A program made the position numbers and the translations under genes. A stretch of 64,000 nt of DNA from Mesorhizobium sp. (GTDB lineage Bacteria > Pseudomonadota > Alphaproteobacteria > Rhizobiales > Rhizobiaceae), in assembly GCA_004020875.1 (NCBI GenBank), contig SAPZ01000001.1, positions 62,001 through 126,000 on the forward strand, in the 5' to 3' direction. Under the pieces are notes generated by a model. It ran no database searches and was not told where the DNA came from. It saw only the letters and a list, made by a program, of their open reading frames with translations. This document shows, piece after piece, positions 42,342 to 51,488 of this stretch (position 1 is the stretch's first letter; every line of letters begins with the position of its first letter).

Positions 42342-43433
42342 TCACGCCAGCTCGACGGTCCGCTTCTCCGCGATGCTCTGCTCGGCCGCCAGCACGATGC
42401 GCAGGCTGTTGACCGCCGCGTCCATCTGCTCGGTCAAATCGAGGTCCTCGCGGATGGCGCGCAGGAAGAAGGCCTGCTCGCGGTCACACAGTTCCTGGTG
42501 GCCGGGCTCGTCCTCCATGCTGACGATCTCGTCGGGCTTGGAAAAATTCTTGTCTCCGTCGACTTGCGCATAATGGATCTTCAGCGCGTCGGTCTTGGTA
42601 TGGCGGTCGATGTCGGCGGAATCGGACACTTCCTCGGCATCCTTGGCTGTGCTTGCCCCTTGGCCGGCGACGATCGAGACAGCGCCCTTCGGGCCGACCA
42701 CGTCCTTAACGAAATAGGCCGTCTCGCTCATCATCGGGCCCCAGCCGGCCTCGTACCAGCCGACCGAGCCGTCATCGAAAGTGACGTGCAGGTGACCGTA
42801 ATTCTGCTTGTCGGCCTCGGCCCAGAGTTTTGCGCCGATGCCGTGCACACGCACCGGCTTGGCGCCGGTCAGCTGGCACATGACGTCGACATAATGCACG
42901 CCGCAGTCGACGATCGGGATCAGCGAGTCGATCAGATTCTTGTGCCAATGCCAGGCGCTTCCGCTGCTTTGCTGGTTGAGGTTCAAACGCATCACCAGCG
43001 GCTTGCCGAGCGTCTTGCCGACCTCGATGAATTTGATCCAGGACGGATGCACCCGCAGGATGTAGCCCAGCACCAGCTTGCGGTTCTTGGCGCGTGCCGC
43101 CGCCACCACCTTCTCGGCATCCTCGATGTTGGTGGCCAGGGGCTTTTCCATGAAGACATGGCAGTTGGCGGCGATCGCCTTCAGCGCGTATCCGGCGTGC
43201 GTGTTCGGCCAGCTGTTGATCGACACCGCGTCCGGTTTGGTCTCCTTCAGCGCCAGGTCGAAATCCTCATAAAGCGGGTAGCCGGCGAGTTCCTTCGGGA
43301 TCTTCTTGTTGCTCTTGATGGTGCGGCTCATGATGCCCACGATCTCGAAGCCTTCGGAGCGGTGATAGGCGCTGGCATGCGAAGCGCCCATATTGCCCAG
43401 ACCAACCACCAGAATTTTCACTTTGTCGGCCAT
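42342..43433 (-). CDS. Gfo/Idh/MocA-family oxidoreductase
   Basis: A 363-aa NAD(P)-dependent dehydrogenase: Rossmann motif KILVVGLGNMGASHASAYH and the catalytic EKP motif VFMEKPLATN. The C-terminal domain is standard. Family members oxidise sugars, inositols and related alcohols. ATG 43433 follows GGGAGGCTTCG. It lies between the amidase and the ABC transporter, so it probably acts on the imported compound. Confidence 0.9.
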   Translation of the reverse strand: MADKVKILVVGLGNMGASHASAYHRSEGFEIVGIMSRTIKSNKKIPKELAGYPLYEDFDLALKETKPDAVSINSWPNTHAGYALKAIAANCHVFMEKPLATNIEDAEKVVAAARAKNRKLVLGYILRVHPSWIKFIEVGKTLGKPLVMRLNLNQQSSGSAWHWHKNLIDSLIPIVDCGVHYVDVMCQLTGAKPVRVHGIGAKLWAEADKQNYGHLHVTFDDGSVGWYEAGWGPMMSETAYFVKDVVGPKGAVSIVAGQGASTAKDAEEVSDSADIDRHTKTDALKIHYAQVDGDKNFSKPDEIVSMEDEPGHQELCDREQAFFLRAIREDLDLTEQMDAAVNSLRIVLAAEQSIAEKRTVELA

Positions 43434-43507
43434 CGAAGCCTCCCAATGCTCTTTGAACGGAATTGCGGGCGGCGTCTCGCGCCGCCCGATGGTCATTGGC
43501 AGTCGCG

Positions 43508-44680
43508 TTACTTGACGGCGGAGTCGAATAGATGCGCCTTGATCTTCTCGACGTCGAGCGCGGCGAAGCCTTCCGACAGTTTCACGCCGTCGGCATCGGC
43601 CTTGACCTTGGCCTTGTCGAAGTCGTTGGCGGCCGGGATCAGATCGTTGGTGCAGACGTCCTCGGCCTTCACCGGCGCGCTGATCTGGCCGATCTTCAGG
43701 ATCTCGTCGAAGAAGCCTTGCCAGCTTGCCATGTCATGCGAGCCCCAGCCGCCGCGCTTGTCCATGTCGCCGCGGAAGACGTTGATCTGCTGCAGGATCG
43801 AGGTGGTGCCGAGCTCGGGGCCGAGGTTCTTGGCCAAGGTCGGGAACTGCTCGAACACGGCTTCGACCGCGGCGCGCGGATTCTGGTAGCCGAATTCGAG
43901 GCCCATCGCCCAGCCGCGCAGATACTTTTCCAGGAAGGCCTTCTTGTCGGCGTCCTCGAGATCGGCGGCGCGCACGACGAAGGTGTTGGCCGGCAGCTTG
44001 GAGTTCTTGACGCCCAGCCAATATTCGAAGTCGAGGCCCTTGGCGATCCATTCGGCGCGCAGCCCCTCCCAGGAGAGCGCCGCATCGCCCTGGCCGCCGG
44101 CGAGTGCCGTACCCCAGGTCGGCCAGCCGGCCTCGACATATTTCACCTTCTTGATGTCGACGCCCTGCGCCGCCAGCAGCGGATCGACGATCGCCTGCCA
44201 GGCGGCGGAGCCGAGCAGGATGGTCTTGCCTTCGAGGTCCTTGAGGTTCTTGGTGCCCTGACCCTTGCGGAAGGCGATGCTGAAGGTGTCACGCGCGCCC
44301 ATGTGGAAGACGGACTTCAGTTTCATACCGTTCTGGATGGCGAAGGAGAAGACGCCTGGCGAAGGAAAGCCCATGTCGGCCTGACCGACATCGACGAACT
44401 TCACCGTCGCGGTGCCATCCGAGGGACCTGGCTGCATGTCGGTGTTGAGGTCGCCGAAATAGCCGGCCTTCTTGGCGGACCAGTAGGGATAGTCGTCCAG
44501 CACTTCCAGCGTGCCGCGCGGCGAGATCCAGGTGAATTTCTCATAGGCCGCCGCCCTGGCTTTCAGGCCGGATGCGCCGAGCGCGGTGGCGGTCACGACG
44601 CCGGCCGCGGTCACCTGCAGGAAGTAGCGGCGGCTGATGCCGGCCGGGACGCTGGAATGGATCGGATTGTCGTTGGTCAT
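43508..44680 (-). CDS. ABC transporter substrate-binding protein (NMT1/SsuA-like), Tat signal
   Basis: A 390-aa periplasmic binding protein. The N-terminus has a twin-arginine signal (SRRYFLQVTAAGVVTATALG) and a mature part of the NMT1/THI5/SsuA group (VDVGQADMGFPSPGVFS, LEGKTILLGSAAWQA). This group binds sulfonates, nitrate, thiamine precursors or aromatic amides. It is first to be met downstream of the permease and ATPase genes in a complete importer. Confidence 0.9.
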   Translation of the reverse strand: MTNDNPIHSSVPAGISRRYFLQVTAAGVVTATALGASGLKARAAAYEKFTWISPRGTLEVLDDYPYWSAKKAGYFGDLNTDMQPGPSDGTATVKFVDVGQADMGFPSPGVFSFAIQNGMKLKSVFHMGARDTFSIAFRKGQGTKNLKDLEGKTILLGSAAWQAIVDPLLAAQGVDIKKVKYVEAGWPTWGTALAGGQGDAALSWEGLRAEWIAKGLDFEYWLGVKNSKLPANTFVVRAADLEDADKKAFLEKYLRGWAMGLEFGYQNPRAAVEAVFEQFPTLAKNLGPELGTTSILQQINVFRGDMDKRGGWGSHDMASWQGFFDEILKIGQISAPVKAEDVCTNDLIPAANDFDKAKVKADADGVKLSEGFAALDVEKIKAHLFDSAVK

Positions 44681-44761
44681 GGCATTCCCCTTTTGTTGAT
44701 TGCCCTTATTGATCGCTTGCCTTGCCTTCGCCCGCCTCCCGGGCGCGATTTTTTCCTGTCG

Positions 44762-45610
44762 TCAGGTCTCCCAGCTCGCCCATTTCTTGCCGATCAGGAA
44801 GAACAGCACGTAGATCAGGATGCCGAGCGTCGAGAGGATCAACACCACGGCGAAGAATTGCGGCATCTGGATCATCGACGAATAGGAGGTGAGGCGGTTG
44901 CCGAGGCCGAAACCGCCGCCGACCATCTCGGCGCCGACGGCAGTGAGCAGGCCGAAGATCGCCCCGATCATCAGGCCGACCAGGATCATCGGCAGCGCCA
45001 TCGGCGCGCGGATCTTCCAGAATATCTGCAGCGTGCTTGCGCCATAGGAGCGGGCCAAGGCGATCTTGGCGCTGTCGACGCGGCGGAAGCCGGTGGCGGC
45101 GTTGATCATCACCATCGGGCCGGCAGCCAGGGCCACCGCAATGACGCGCGGCGTGTAGCCAAAGCCGAAGCGCAGGATGAGCAACGGCACCAGCGCCAGC
45201 ATCGGCGTGGTGACGAGGATGAGGATGTAGGGCGCGACGATCTTCTCGGCGAAGGGAAACTGCGTGATCACCGCTGCCATCACCAAGCCGACGACGGCGC
45301 CGATGGCGAAGCCGGAGACGAGCTCGACCAGCGTGTAGCCGAGATGCGGCGCGATCAGCGGGAACTCGTCGAACAAGGCGTAAACGATCGAGCTCGGCGG
45401 CGGCATGATGTATTGCGGCACGTGGAAGAGGCGCAGCGCCAGCTCGATGCCGCCGATGATGACCACCGCCACGGCGAGGATCGCAGCCACTTCGGCGCCG
45501 GACTTGATGCCGGGTCCGCCGGCGAAGGCGGACAGGTTGGTGAGGCTGACCTCCCGGCCATCTCCCGACTTTGCCTTCGAGAATTCCGGAATGGCGTCAT
45601 CTCCGCTCAC
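44762..45610 (-). CDS. ABC transporter permease
   Basis: A 282-aa inner-membrane permease with six predicted helices and the EAA-type loop RSYGASTLQIFWKIRAPMAL, typical of SsuC/TauC-like transporters. It overlaps the ATPase gene by four bases (ATGA) and precedes the binding-protein gene by 81 bases. Confidence 0.92.
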   Translation of the reverse strand: MSGDDAIPEFSKAKSGDGREVSLTNLSAFAGGPGIKSGAEVAAILAVAVVIIGGIELALRLFHVPQYIMPPPSSIVYALFDEFPLIAPHLGYTLVELVSGFAIGAVVGLVMAAVITQFPFAEKIVAPYILILVTTPMLALVPLLILRFGFGYTPRVIAVALAAGPMVMINAATGFRRVDSAKIALARSYGASTLQIFWKIRAPMALPMILVGLMIGAIFGLLTAVGAEMVGGGFGLGNRLTSYSSMIQMPQFFAVVLILSTLGILIYVLFFLIGKKWASWET

Positions 45611-46440
45611 GGCCTGATCCTCACGATTTCAGCGCTCTTGTGCTCCGGCTGTTCCTGGGCCTGCGGCCGACGCTCGCCGACGATGTCCATCTTGATGCGG
45701 TTGGTGAGGTCGAAGACCTCCTTCGTCGCCATGATTTCCAGCGAGCGTGGGCGCGGGAACGGCACGTCGTAGATCTTGGCGACGCGACCCGGCCGCGTGG
45801 TCAGAACCACGACGCGGTCGGAGAGGAAGATCGCTTCCTCAATGCTGTGGGTGATGAAGACGATGGTGGTCTTGGTGTCGAGCCAGATCTCCTCGACCAG
45901 GCGGTTCATCTCCTCGCGGGTGAAGCTGTCGAGCGCGCCGAAAGGCTCGTCCATCAGGAGCACAGAGGGTTTCAATGCCAGCGCGCGCACGATCGCGGCG
46001 CGCTGCTGCATGCCGCCGGACAGCTCGCGCGGGAACTTGCCGCCGAAGCCGTCCAGACCGACACGGTGCAAGAGATGGGCTATCCAGGCGCGATCCGGCT
46101 TCTCGCCCTTGATCTCGAAGGGGAAGTTGATGTTGGCGTCGAGATTGCGCCAGGGCAAGAGGTTTGCCTCCTGGAAGACGATGCCGATCTCCGGGCGCGG
46201 GCCAGTGATTTCCTTGCCGTCGAGCAGGATGGCGCCGCCGGTCAGCCGGTGCAGTCCCGACATCGACCACAGCAGCGTGGTCTTGCCGCAGCCGGACGGG
46301 CCGACGATCGAGACGATCTCATTGGGTTGGATATCCACGCTGCAGCGATCCAGCGCCAGCAGATCACCGGACGCCGTTCGATAAACCTTGGTCGCTGCCT
46401 GCACGCCGAGCTTCGGCGTTCTTGCGCTTGCCGTACTCAT
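45607..46440 (-). CDS. ABC transporter ATP-binding protein
   Basis: A 277-aa ATPase of the SsuB/TauB/NrtD type: Walker A VGPSGCGKTT, signature LSGGMQQR, Walker B VLLMDEPFGALD and switch His TTIVFITHSIEE. ATG 46440 follows GAGGGGAGC. It is the first gene of the importer operon and diverges from the rpiR gene. Confidence 0.93.
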   Translation of the reverse strand: MSTASARTPKLGVQAATKVYRTASGDLLALDRCSVDIQPNEIVSIVGPSGCGKTTLLWSMSGLHRLTGGAILLDGKEITGPRPEIGIVFQEANLLPWRNLDANINFPFEIKGEKPDRAWIAHLLHRVGLDGFGGKFPRELSGGMQQRAAIVRALALKPSVLLMDEPFGALDSFTREEMNRLVEEIWLDTKTTIVFITHSIEEAIFLSDRVVVLTTRPGRVAKIYDVPFPRPRSLEIMATKEVFDLTNRIKMDIVGERRPQAQEQPEHKSAEIVRIRP

Positions 46441-46503
46441 GCTCCCCTCGGAGACTGCGCGATGAGTTGCCGGAGGCTCCATCTGTCCGCAAAATCAGTC
46501 TGT

Positions 46504-46631
46504 AACTATCCTACTTTACTGTCAAGAAGCGACAGACAGCGGAACCAATCAGGTTCAATCAGCTTGAACATAAGCTCTTGATTTGGAGCGATTTTATCGC
46601 AGGTTGCGGTGTGTGTTACTTTCCTACATAC
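46504..46631. promoter_or_regulatory. Divergent control region with palindrome and repeat
   Basis: GTTCAA-TCAGC-TTGAAC (46553-46569) is a perfect palindrome near the middle. ACTATCCTACTTTACT near 46505 and ACTTTCCTACATACTC near 46616 are near-identical direct repeats on either side. They lie between the importer operon and rpiR and are candidate RpiR operators. Confidence 0.5.
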
Positions 46632-46713
46632 TCCCCTCGGTTGATTGCCTATGGCCAGCAGGCGGATAATCGGGAAGATGATGAGTCCAGAAGCGGGCGG
46701 GGAGGACTGGCCA

Positions 46714-47661
46714 ATGACCGAAGCTGACAGCCAGGCGTTGCGAACGGGGGACGAGGACGGCGACCGGCACGACCACGTCAGGCGCTTTCCCGATATCATC
46801 TCGCAGGTGAAGGACAGCTATGCGGAGTTGCGGCCTGCCGAGCGCCGCGTCGCCGATGTCGTGCTCGACGACGTCAAATATGCGGTCGATGCTTCCAACG
46901 CCGCGTTGGCTCAGCGTGCGGCGGTCAGCGAGCCGACGGTGACCCGGTTCTGCCGCGCCATCGGGTGCGAGGGCGTGCGCGATTTCAAGCTGAAGCTGGC
47001 GCAGAGTCTCGTCGTCGGTGCTCTGTATCTCGCCACCAAGCCCCAGCCGGCAAACAGCGACAGCGGCATGCCGTTCTGGAACGCCGTGTTCGGCGAGGCG
47101 CGGCGGGCGCTGCAGGAGGCGGAGCGGCAGATCGATCCGGGACAATTGCAGAAGGCGGCGGAGCTGATCGCCAAGGCGCGGCAGGTGACCGTGTTCGGCC
47201 TCGGCGGCAGCTCGTCGGCGCTGGCGCAGGAAACGCAATACCGCCTGTTCCGCTACGGCATCACCATCAGCGCGCAATGCGATCCCTATCTGATGCGCAT
47301 GACGGCCTCGACGCTGAAGCCGGGCGATCTGGTCATCGCGATCTCGGCCACAGGGCGCACGCGCGAGGTGATCGAGGCGGTCGAGCTCGCCAAGCATTAC
47401 CGCGCCAACGCGATCTGCGTGACGGCGCCCGACACCGAGCTGACCCGCGTCTGCGACGTGCGGCTGACGGTTGCCGTTCCCGAATATCCCGACACGCTGA
47501 AGCCGACCGCGTCGCGCTACGCCTTTCTGGCGGCCATCGATCTGCTGGCGGTGGCGACCGCCTACAAGATCGACGGCCCGGCGCGCGAGACGGTACGCCG
47601 GATCAAATACAACGCGCAGATCCATCGGACAGGTAAGGAGATGGAGCCGCTCGGAGATTGA
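46714..47661 (+). CDS. RpiR/MurR-family transcriptional regulator
   Basis: A 315-aa regulator: HTH_6 domain (about residues 25-95, LAQRAAVSEPTVTRFCRAIG) and a SIS sugar-phosphate-binding domain (about 135-260, VTVFGLGGSSSALAQETQYR, VIAISATGRTREVIEA). It probably senses a phosphorylated or amidated intermediate. ATG 46714 has GGAGG eight bases upstream; in-frame starts at 46681 and 46651 are possible. It diverges from the importer operon. Confidence 0.93.
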   Translation: MTEADSQALRTGDEDGDRHDHVRRFPDIISQVKDSYAELRPAERRVADVVLDDVKYAVDASNAALAQRAAVSEPTVTRFCRAIGCEGVRDFKLKLAQSLVVGALYLATKPQPANSDSGMPFWNAVFGEARRALQEAERQIDPGQLQKAAELIAKARQVTVFGLGGSSSALAQETQYRLFRYGITISAQCDPYLMRMTASTLKPGDLVIAISATGRTREVIEAVELAKHYRANAICVTAPDTELTRVCDVRLTVAVPEYPDTLKPTASRYAFLAAIDLLAVATAYKIDGPARETVRRIKYNAQIHRTGKEMEPLGD

Positions 47662-47665
47662 GGCA

Positions 47666-47746
47666 GCCGATATTCAGGTGAGGCCGGCCTGCAAATGGCG
47701 ATTCCTGCGCTTCCGGTGCTCACGTACTTAAGTACGCTCCGCTCCG
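47666..47746. repeat. Dispersed repeat copy A
   Basis: GCCGATATTC-GG-GAGGCCGGCCTGCAAA and a downstream CCGGTGCTCA, found again at 51977. This copy also carries GTACTTAAGTAC, a perfect palindrome, inside. It follows the rpiR stop. Confidence 0.75.
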
Positions 47747-47868
47747 GTTCTCGGAACCCACCATTTTCGACTCGGCCTGACCTGAATCTCGACCGCCTCA
47801 AGGCGAGTTTTTGGCAAGGCCGCTGATTGTGGCCATGTCGTTCGATTAAATCGGAGGGAAGGACAAAA

Positions 47869-49659
47869 ATGCTCGACATCGCACCATCGCAACAGGCGAC
47901 AAACTGGCTCGGTTCGTTCGGCCGGGCGCTGGAGGCCGGCGATATCGAGGCGGCGACGAACCTCTTCGCGGAGGATTGCTACTGGCGCGATCTTTTGACC
48001 TTCACATGGAACATCAAGACCATGGAGGGGCAGGCCGCGATCCGCGAGATGCTGAAGGCAACGCTGTCGCTGGCGCAGCCGTCGCACTGGCGCCTGACCG
48101 GAGAGCCAACCGTCGACGATGGCATCGTCGAAGCCTGGTTCAGCTTCGAGACGGCGGTGTCGCGGGGCGAGGGCATCCTGCGGCTCAAGGACGGCCGTTG
48201 CCGCACGCTGTTCACGGCGATGAACGAGCTCAAGGGCTTCGAGGAGCGGAAAGGACCGGCGCGGCCGCTCGGCATCCGCCACAAGGCCGACCCCAAGCGC
48301 GAAACCTGGGCGGAAGCGAGAGCGCGCGAGGCGCGCGATCTCGGCGTGCATGAGCAGCCCTATTGCCTGGTGATCGGCGGCGGGCAGGGCGGCATCATGC
48401 TGGGCGCCCGGCTGAGGCAGCTCGGCGTCCCCACGCTGGTCATCGAGAAGAATGCGCGCGCCGGCGATTCCTGGCGCAACCGCTATCGCTCGCTCGTGCT
48501 GCACGATCCGGTCTGGTACGACCATCTGCCGTATATTCCGTTCCCGGAAAACTGGCCGGTCTTCACGCCCAAGGACAAGATGGGCGACTGGCTTGAAATG
48601 TATACCCGTGTCATGGAGCTGAACTATTGGGCGGCCACCAAATGCATCAGCGCAGCCTATGACGAGATCGAAAAGGTCTGGACCGTGGTGGTCGACCGCG
48701 TCGGCCAGCACATCACGCTGAAGCCGAAGCATATCGTCTTCGCCACCGGTGCCTATGGGCCGCCACGGCAGATCGACTTGCCGGGCGCCGACAGCTTCAA
48801 GGGCGAGCTCCTGCATTCCAGCCAATATTCCACCGGCGAGAAGTTCCGCGGCAAACGCGTCGCGGTGATAGGTGCTGCAAGCTCCGGCCATGATGTCAGC
48901 GTCGATCTGTGGGAAGCCGGCGCCAAGGTCACCATGGTCCAGCGTTCGCCGACGACCGTGGTGAAATCCGACACGCTGATGGATGTCGGCTTCGAGATCT
49001 TTTCCGAGAAGGCGCTGGCGCGCGGCATCACCACCGACAAGGCCGACATGATCGTGGCTTCGACGCCCTTCGCGCTGGTGCCGAAAGGTCAGCGCGCGCT
49101 CTACGATGTGATCAGGGCGCGCGACGCGGATTTCTACAAGCGTCTCAGCGACAGCGGCTTCGCCATCGACTTCGGTGAGGACGAGACCGGGCTGTTGATG
49201 AAGGCCTACCGTACCGGCTCCGGCTATTACATCGATGTCGGCGCCTGCGAGCTGATCCTGAACGGCGAGATCAAGGTGAAGAGCGGCGTCGGCATCAAGT
49301 CGCTGACGCCGAACGGCATCCTGTTCGCGGACGACACCGCATTGGAAGTCGATGCGATCGTCTGCTGCACCGGCTACCAGTCGATGAACGAGACGGTGGC
49401 AGGCATTGTCTCGCGCGAGGTCGCCGACAAGGTCGGTCCGTGCTGGGGCCTCGGCTCCGGCGTGAAGGGCGACCCCGGCCCGTGGCAGGGCGAGTTGCGC
49501 AACATGTGGAAGCCGACGGCGCAGGAAGCGCTGTGGTTCCACGGCGGCAATCTGGCGCTGTCGAGGTTCTATTCCAAGTTCGTGGCGCTGCAGCTCAAAG
49601 CGCGGATGGAAGGGATTGCGACGCCGGTTTACGGCGAGCCGAGCAACGCTGGACGTTAG
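47869..49659 (+). CDS. NTF2-like domain / flavin monooxygenase fusion
   Basis: A 596-aa protein. Residues about 1-140 form an NTF2/SnoaL-like domain (AGDIEAATNLFAEDCYWRDL). From residue 165 it is a group B flavin monooxygenase: FAD motif CLVIGGGQGGIMLGARL, NADPH motif RVAVIGAASSGHDVSVDLWE and a C-terminal VDAIVCCTGYQSMNE. ATG 47869 follows GGAGGGAAGG. It presumably oxygenates a compound handled by this island (N- or Baeyer-Villiger oxidation). Confidence 0.92.
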   Translation: MLDIAPSQQATNWLGSFGRALEAGDIEAATNLFAEDCYWRDLLTFTWNIKTMEGQAAIREMLKATLSLAQPSHWRLTGEPTVDDGIVEAWFSFETAVSRGEGILRLKDGRCRTLFTAMNELKGFEERKGPARPLGIRHKADPKRETWAEARAREARDLGVHEQPYCLVIGGGQGGIMLGARLRQLGVPTLVIEKNARAGDSWRNRYRSLVLHDPVWYDHLPYIPFPENWPVFTPKDKMGDWLEMYTRVMELNYWAATKCISAAYDEIEKVWTVVVDRVGQHITLKPKHIVFATGAYGPPRQIDLPGADSFKGELLHSSQYSTGEKFRGKRVAVIGAASSGHDVSVDLWEAGAKVTMVQRSPTTVVKSDTLMDVGFEIFSEKALARGITTDKADMIVASTPFALVPKGQRALYDVIRARDADFYKRLSDSGFAIDFGEDETGLLMKAYRTGSGYYIDVGACELILNGEIKVKSGVGIKSLTPNGILFADDTALEVDAIVCCTGYQSMNETVAGIVSREVADKVGPCWGLGSGVKGDPGPWQGELRNMWKPTAQEALWFHGGNLALSRFYSKFVALQLKARMEGIATPVYGEPSNAGR

Positions 49660-49693
49660 CGATCGATCTCCCCACGGGAGCGAGATTCGGCAA

Positions 49694-50917
49694 TCACCTG
49701 CGAAAATGCTCCGCCGCCACATCCACATGCGTGTGGTACGCATGCGCCTCAAAGCGTTCGGTCTCATTGTGGCCGGACGCCTCGTTCGGCCACCATTTGC
49801 CGCCGATGACAATGCCGTTGGACACCAGTCGCTGATCCGTGACCAGGGACGCGCCAACGGCGTCGACGAAGGTGAAGCGGCCAGGTTGCTGCCTCAGCAC
49901 CGCAACATCGCCGATGCCGCCGACCTTCAACGCACCGAGCTCGGGCCGGGCGATCGCCTGCGCGGGGTTCACGGTCGCCGCGCGCAGCACCTCGACCAGG
50001 GGCATGCCGAGCGCCATGAGCTTCGACATGCAGACCAGGATGTCGAAAGCTGGGCCGTCGACGCAGTAGAGGTGCACATCGCTGGAGATCACATCCGGCG
50101 CCAGGCCCTCGGCTAGCATCGCCTTAGCCACCTCGAAGTCGAAGGAACCCATGCCGTGGCCGATGTCGAAGATGACGCCGCGCTCGCGCGCCAGCCGCAT
50201 GTCCGGCCGCACCGCGCCGGAAGCGAAGACCGGCGCGTTGGGGAACGGGCGGAAGCAGTGGGTGAGGATATCGCCGCGGCGCAGCCTGGGCAGCACTTCC
50301 GAGCGGCCGGGCGGCGGCTCGTCGATATGGGCCATCAGCGGCAGGCCGACCTTGTCGGCGGCTTCGAGCGCGAGATCGACCGGCGCGATGCCGCTCAAGC
50401 CGCCGGCATGCTTGCCGGAGCGGACTTTCACGCCGACGACGACGTCGGCATGCTCGCGCGCCGCGGCAACCGTCTCGCGCGGCTCGCAAAGCCTGAGATC
50501 GCTGCATTCGCCGACAGACACGGTTTTCGCGAAACCGAATATCCCGGCAAAGGAAATGTTGACGTAGGCGAGGATGCGGACCGTCGAGCGCTCGATGACA
50601 TGGCGGCGAAAGCCAAGGATATTGCCGGCGCCGGCGCTGCCCGCGTCGACGAAGCTGGTGGTGCCGCTCTTGGCGGCCAGCCGGTCGGCATCGACGCCGA
50701 GCGAGGTGCCGCCCCAATAGACGTGGCTATGCAGGTCGACGAGGCCGGGCGTGACGATGCAGTCCCTGGCATCGACCACCTGCGCGGCATGTTCGGCATC
50801 GAGGGCGGCCTCGATCGCGGCGACGCGGCCATCGGCAATGGCGACGTCGCGGTGCGCGTCAAGGCCCGATGCGGGGTCGATGACACGCCCGCCCTTGATC
50901 AGGAGATCGAACTGCAT
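49694..50917 (-). CDS. Metal-dependent amidohydrolase/deacetylase
   Basis: A 407-aa amidohydrolase-superfamily enzyme: first metal motif DLHSHVY, a Lys of VVVGVKVRSGKHAGG that could be carboxylated, metal-binding His in LMAHIDEPP and THCF, and the final Asp in ISSDVH. It resembles dihydroorotase-like deacetylases of unassigned substrate. Downstream gene of the pair with RidA, which starts 32 bases before it. Confidence 0.9.
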   Translation of the reverse strand: MQFDLLIKGGRVIDPASGLDAHRDVAIADGRVAAIEAALDAEHAAQVVDARDCIVTPGLVDLHSHVYWGGTSLGVDADRLAAKSGTTSFVDAGSAGAGNILGFRRHVIERSTVRILAYVNISFAGIFGFAKTVSVGECSDLRLCEPRETVAAAREHADVVVGVKVRSGKHAGGLSGIAPVDLALEAADKVGLPLMAHIDEPPPGRSEVLPRLRRGDILTHCFRPFPNAPVFASGAVRPDMRLARERGVIFDIGHGMGSFDFEVAKAMLAEGLAPDVISSDVHLYCVDGPAFDILVCMSKLMALGMPLVEVLRAATVNPAQAIARPELGALKVGGIGDVAVLRQQPGRFTFVDAVGASLVTDQRLVSNGIVIGGKWWPNEASGHNETERFEAHAYHTHVDVAAEHFRR

Positions 50918-50948
50918 CGGTGCCCTCCCTGCTGCTGCGTGATCGCGA

Positions 50949-51314
50949 TCAGACCGGCCGGTAGGCGACAGCTTCGACCTCGATCTTGATGTCGATCATC
51001 AGGCGCGACTCGACCGTGGTGCGTGCAGGCGGATCCTTGGGGAAATGCTTTGCATAGACGGTGTTGAACATGCCGAAATCGCGCGCGTCCTCCAGCCAGA
51101 CCGTGGTCTTGACCACATCGTCCATGCTGCAGCCGGCCAGCGCCAGCGCCGCCTTGACGTTCTGCAGCACCTGCTCGGTCTGCTCGGCAATGCCGCCCTT
51201 CACCACCAGACCGTCGCTGCCCACCGGCACCTGGCCGGAGACATAGACGAAATCTCCGGCGCGCACGGCGGGCGAGAGCGGAACATGCGATTTTCCAAAG
51301 CACTGCTTGGGCAA
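50949..51314 (-). CDS. RidA-family enamine/imine deaminase
   Basis: A 121-aa RidA/YjgF-like protein: PLSPAVRAGDFVYVSGQVPV, catalytic Arg in PPARTTVESRL and the Glu-rich end IEVEAVAYRP. RidA hydrolyses reactive 2-aminoacrylate and other imines. Encoded upstream of the amidohydrolase gene; it probably removes imine intermediates in this pathway. Confidence 0.93.
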   Translation of the reverse strand: MPKQCFGKSHVPLSPAVRAGDFVYVSGQVPVGSDGLVVKGGIAEQTEQVLQNVKAALALAGCSMDDVVKTTVWLEDARDFGMFNTVYAKHFPKDPPARTTVESRLMIDIKIEVEAVAYRPV

Positions 51315-51488
51315 GCGAGCCTCCTTTTGGCGATCGAACTAGCCGTCTACGCTTGTCGGTATGATCCTCATAGAGTCAATGTCGGAAAGCAACATTTTTT
51401 CGAAATCCATGTTGCTTTATTACAGAAGCCTGAGCATCTTGCGGTCGATGCCGCTTTGGTCGGCGTGCGGTATCAGCGGAGATCCAGC

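Noticed and set aside
47728..49857. Long minus-strand open frame opposite the flavin monooxygenase
   Set aside because: Its composition mirrors the reverse of the real gene, and it has no recognised domain or start context; the monooxygenase has a perfect ribosome site and motifs.
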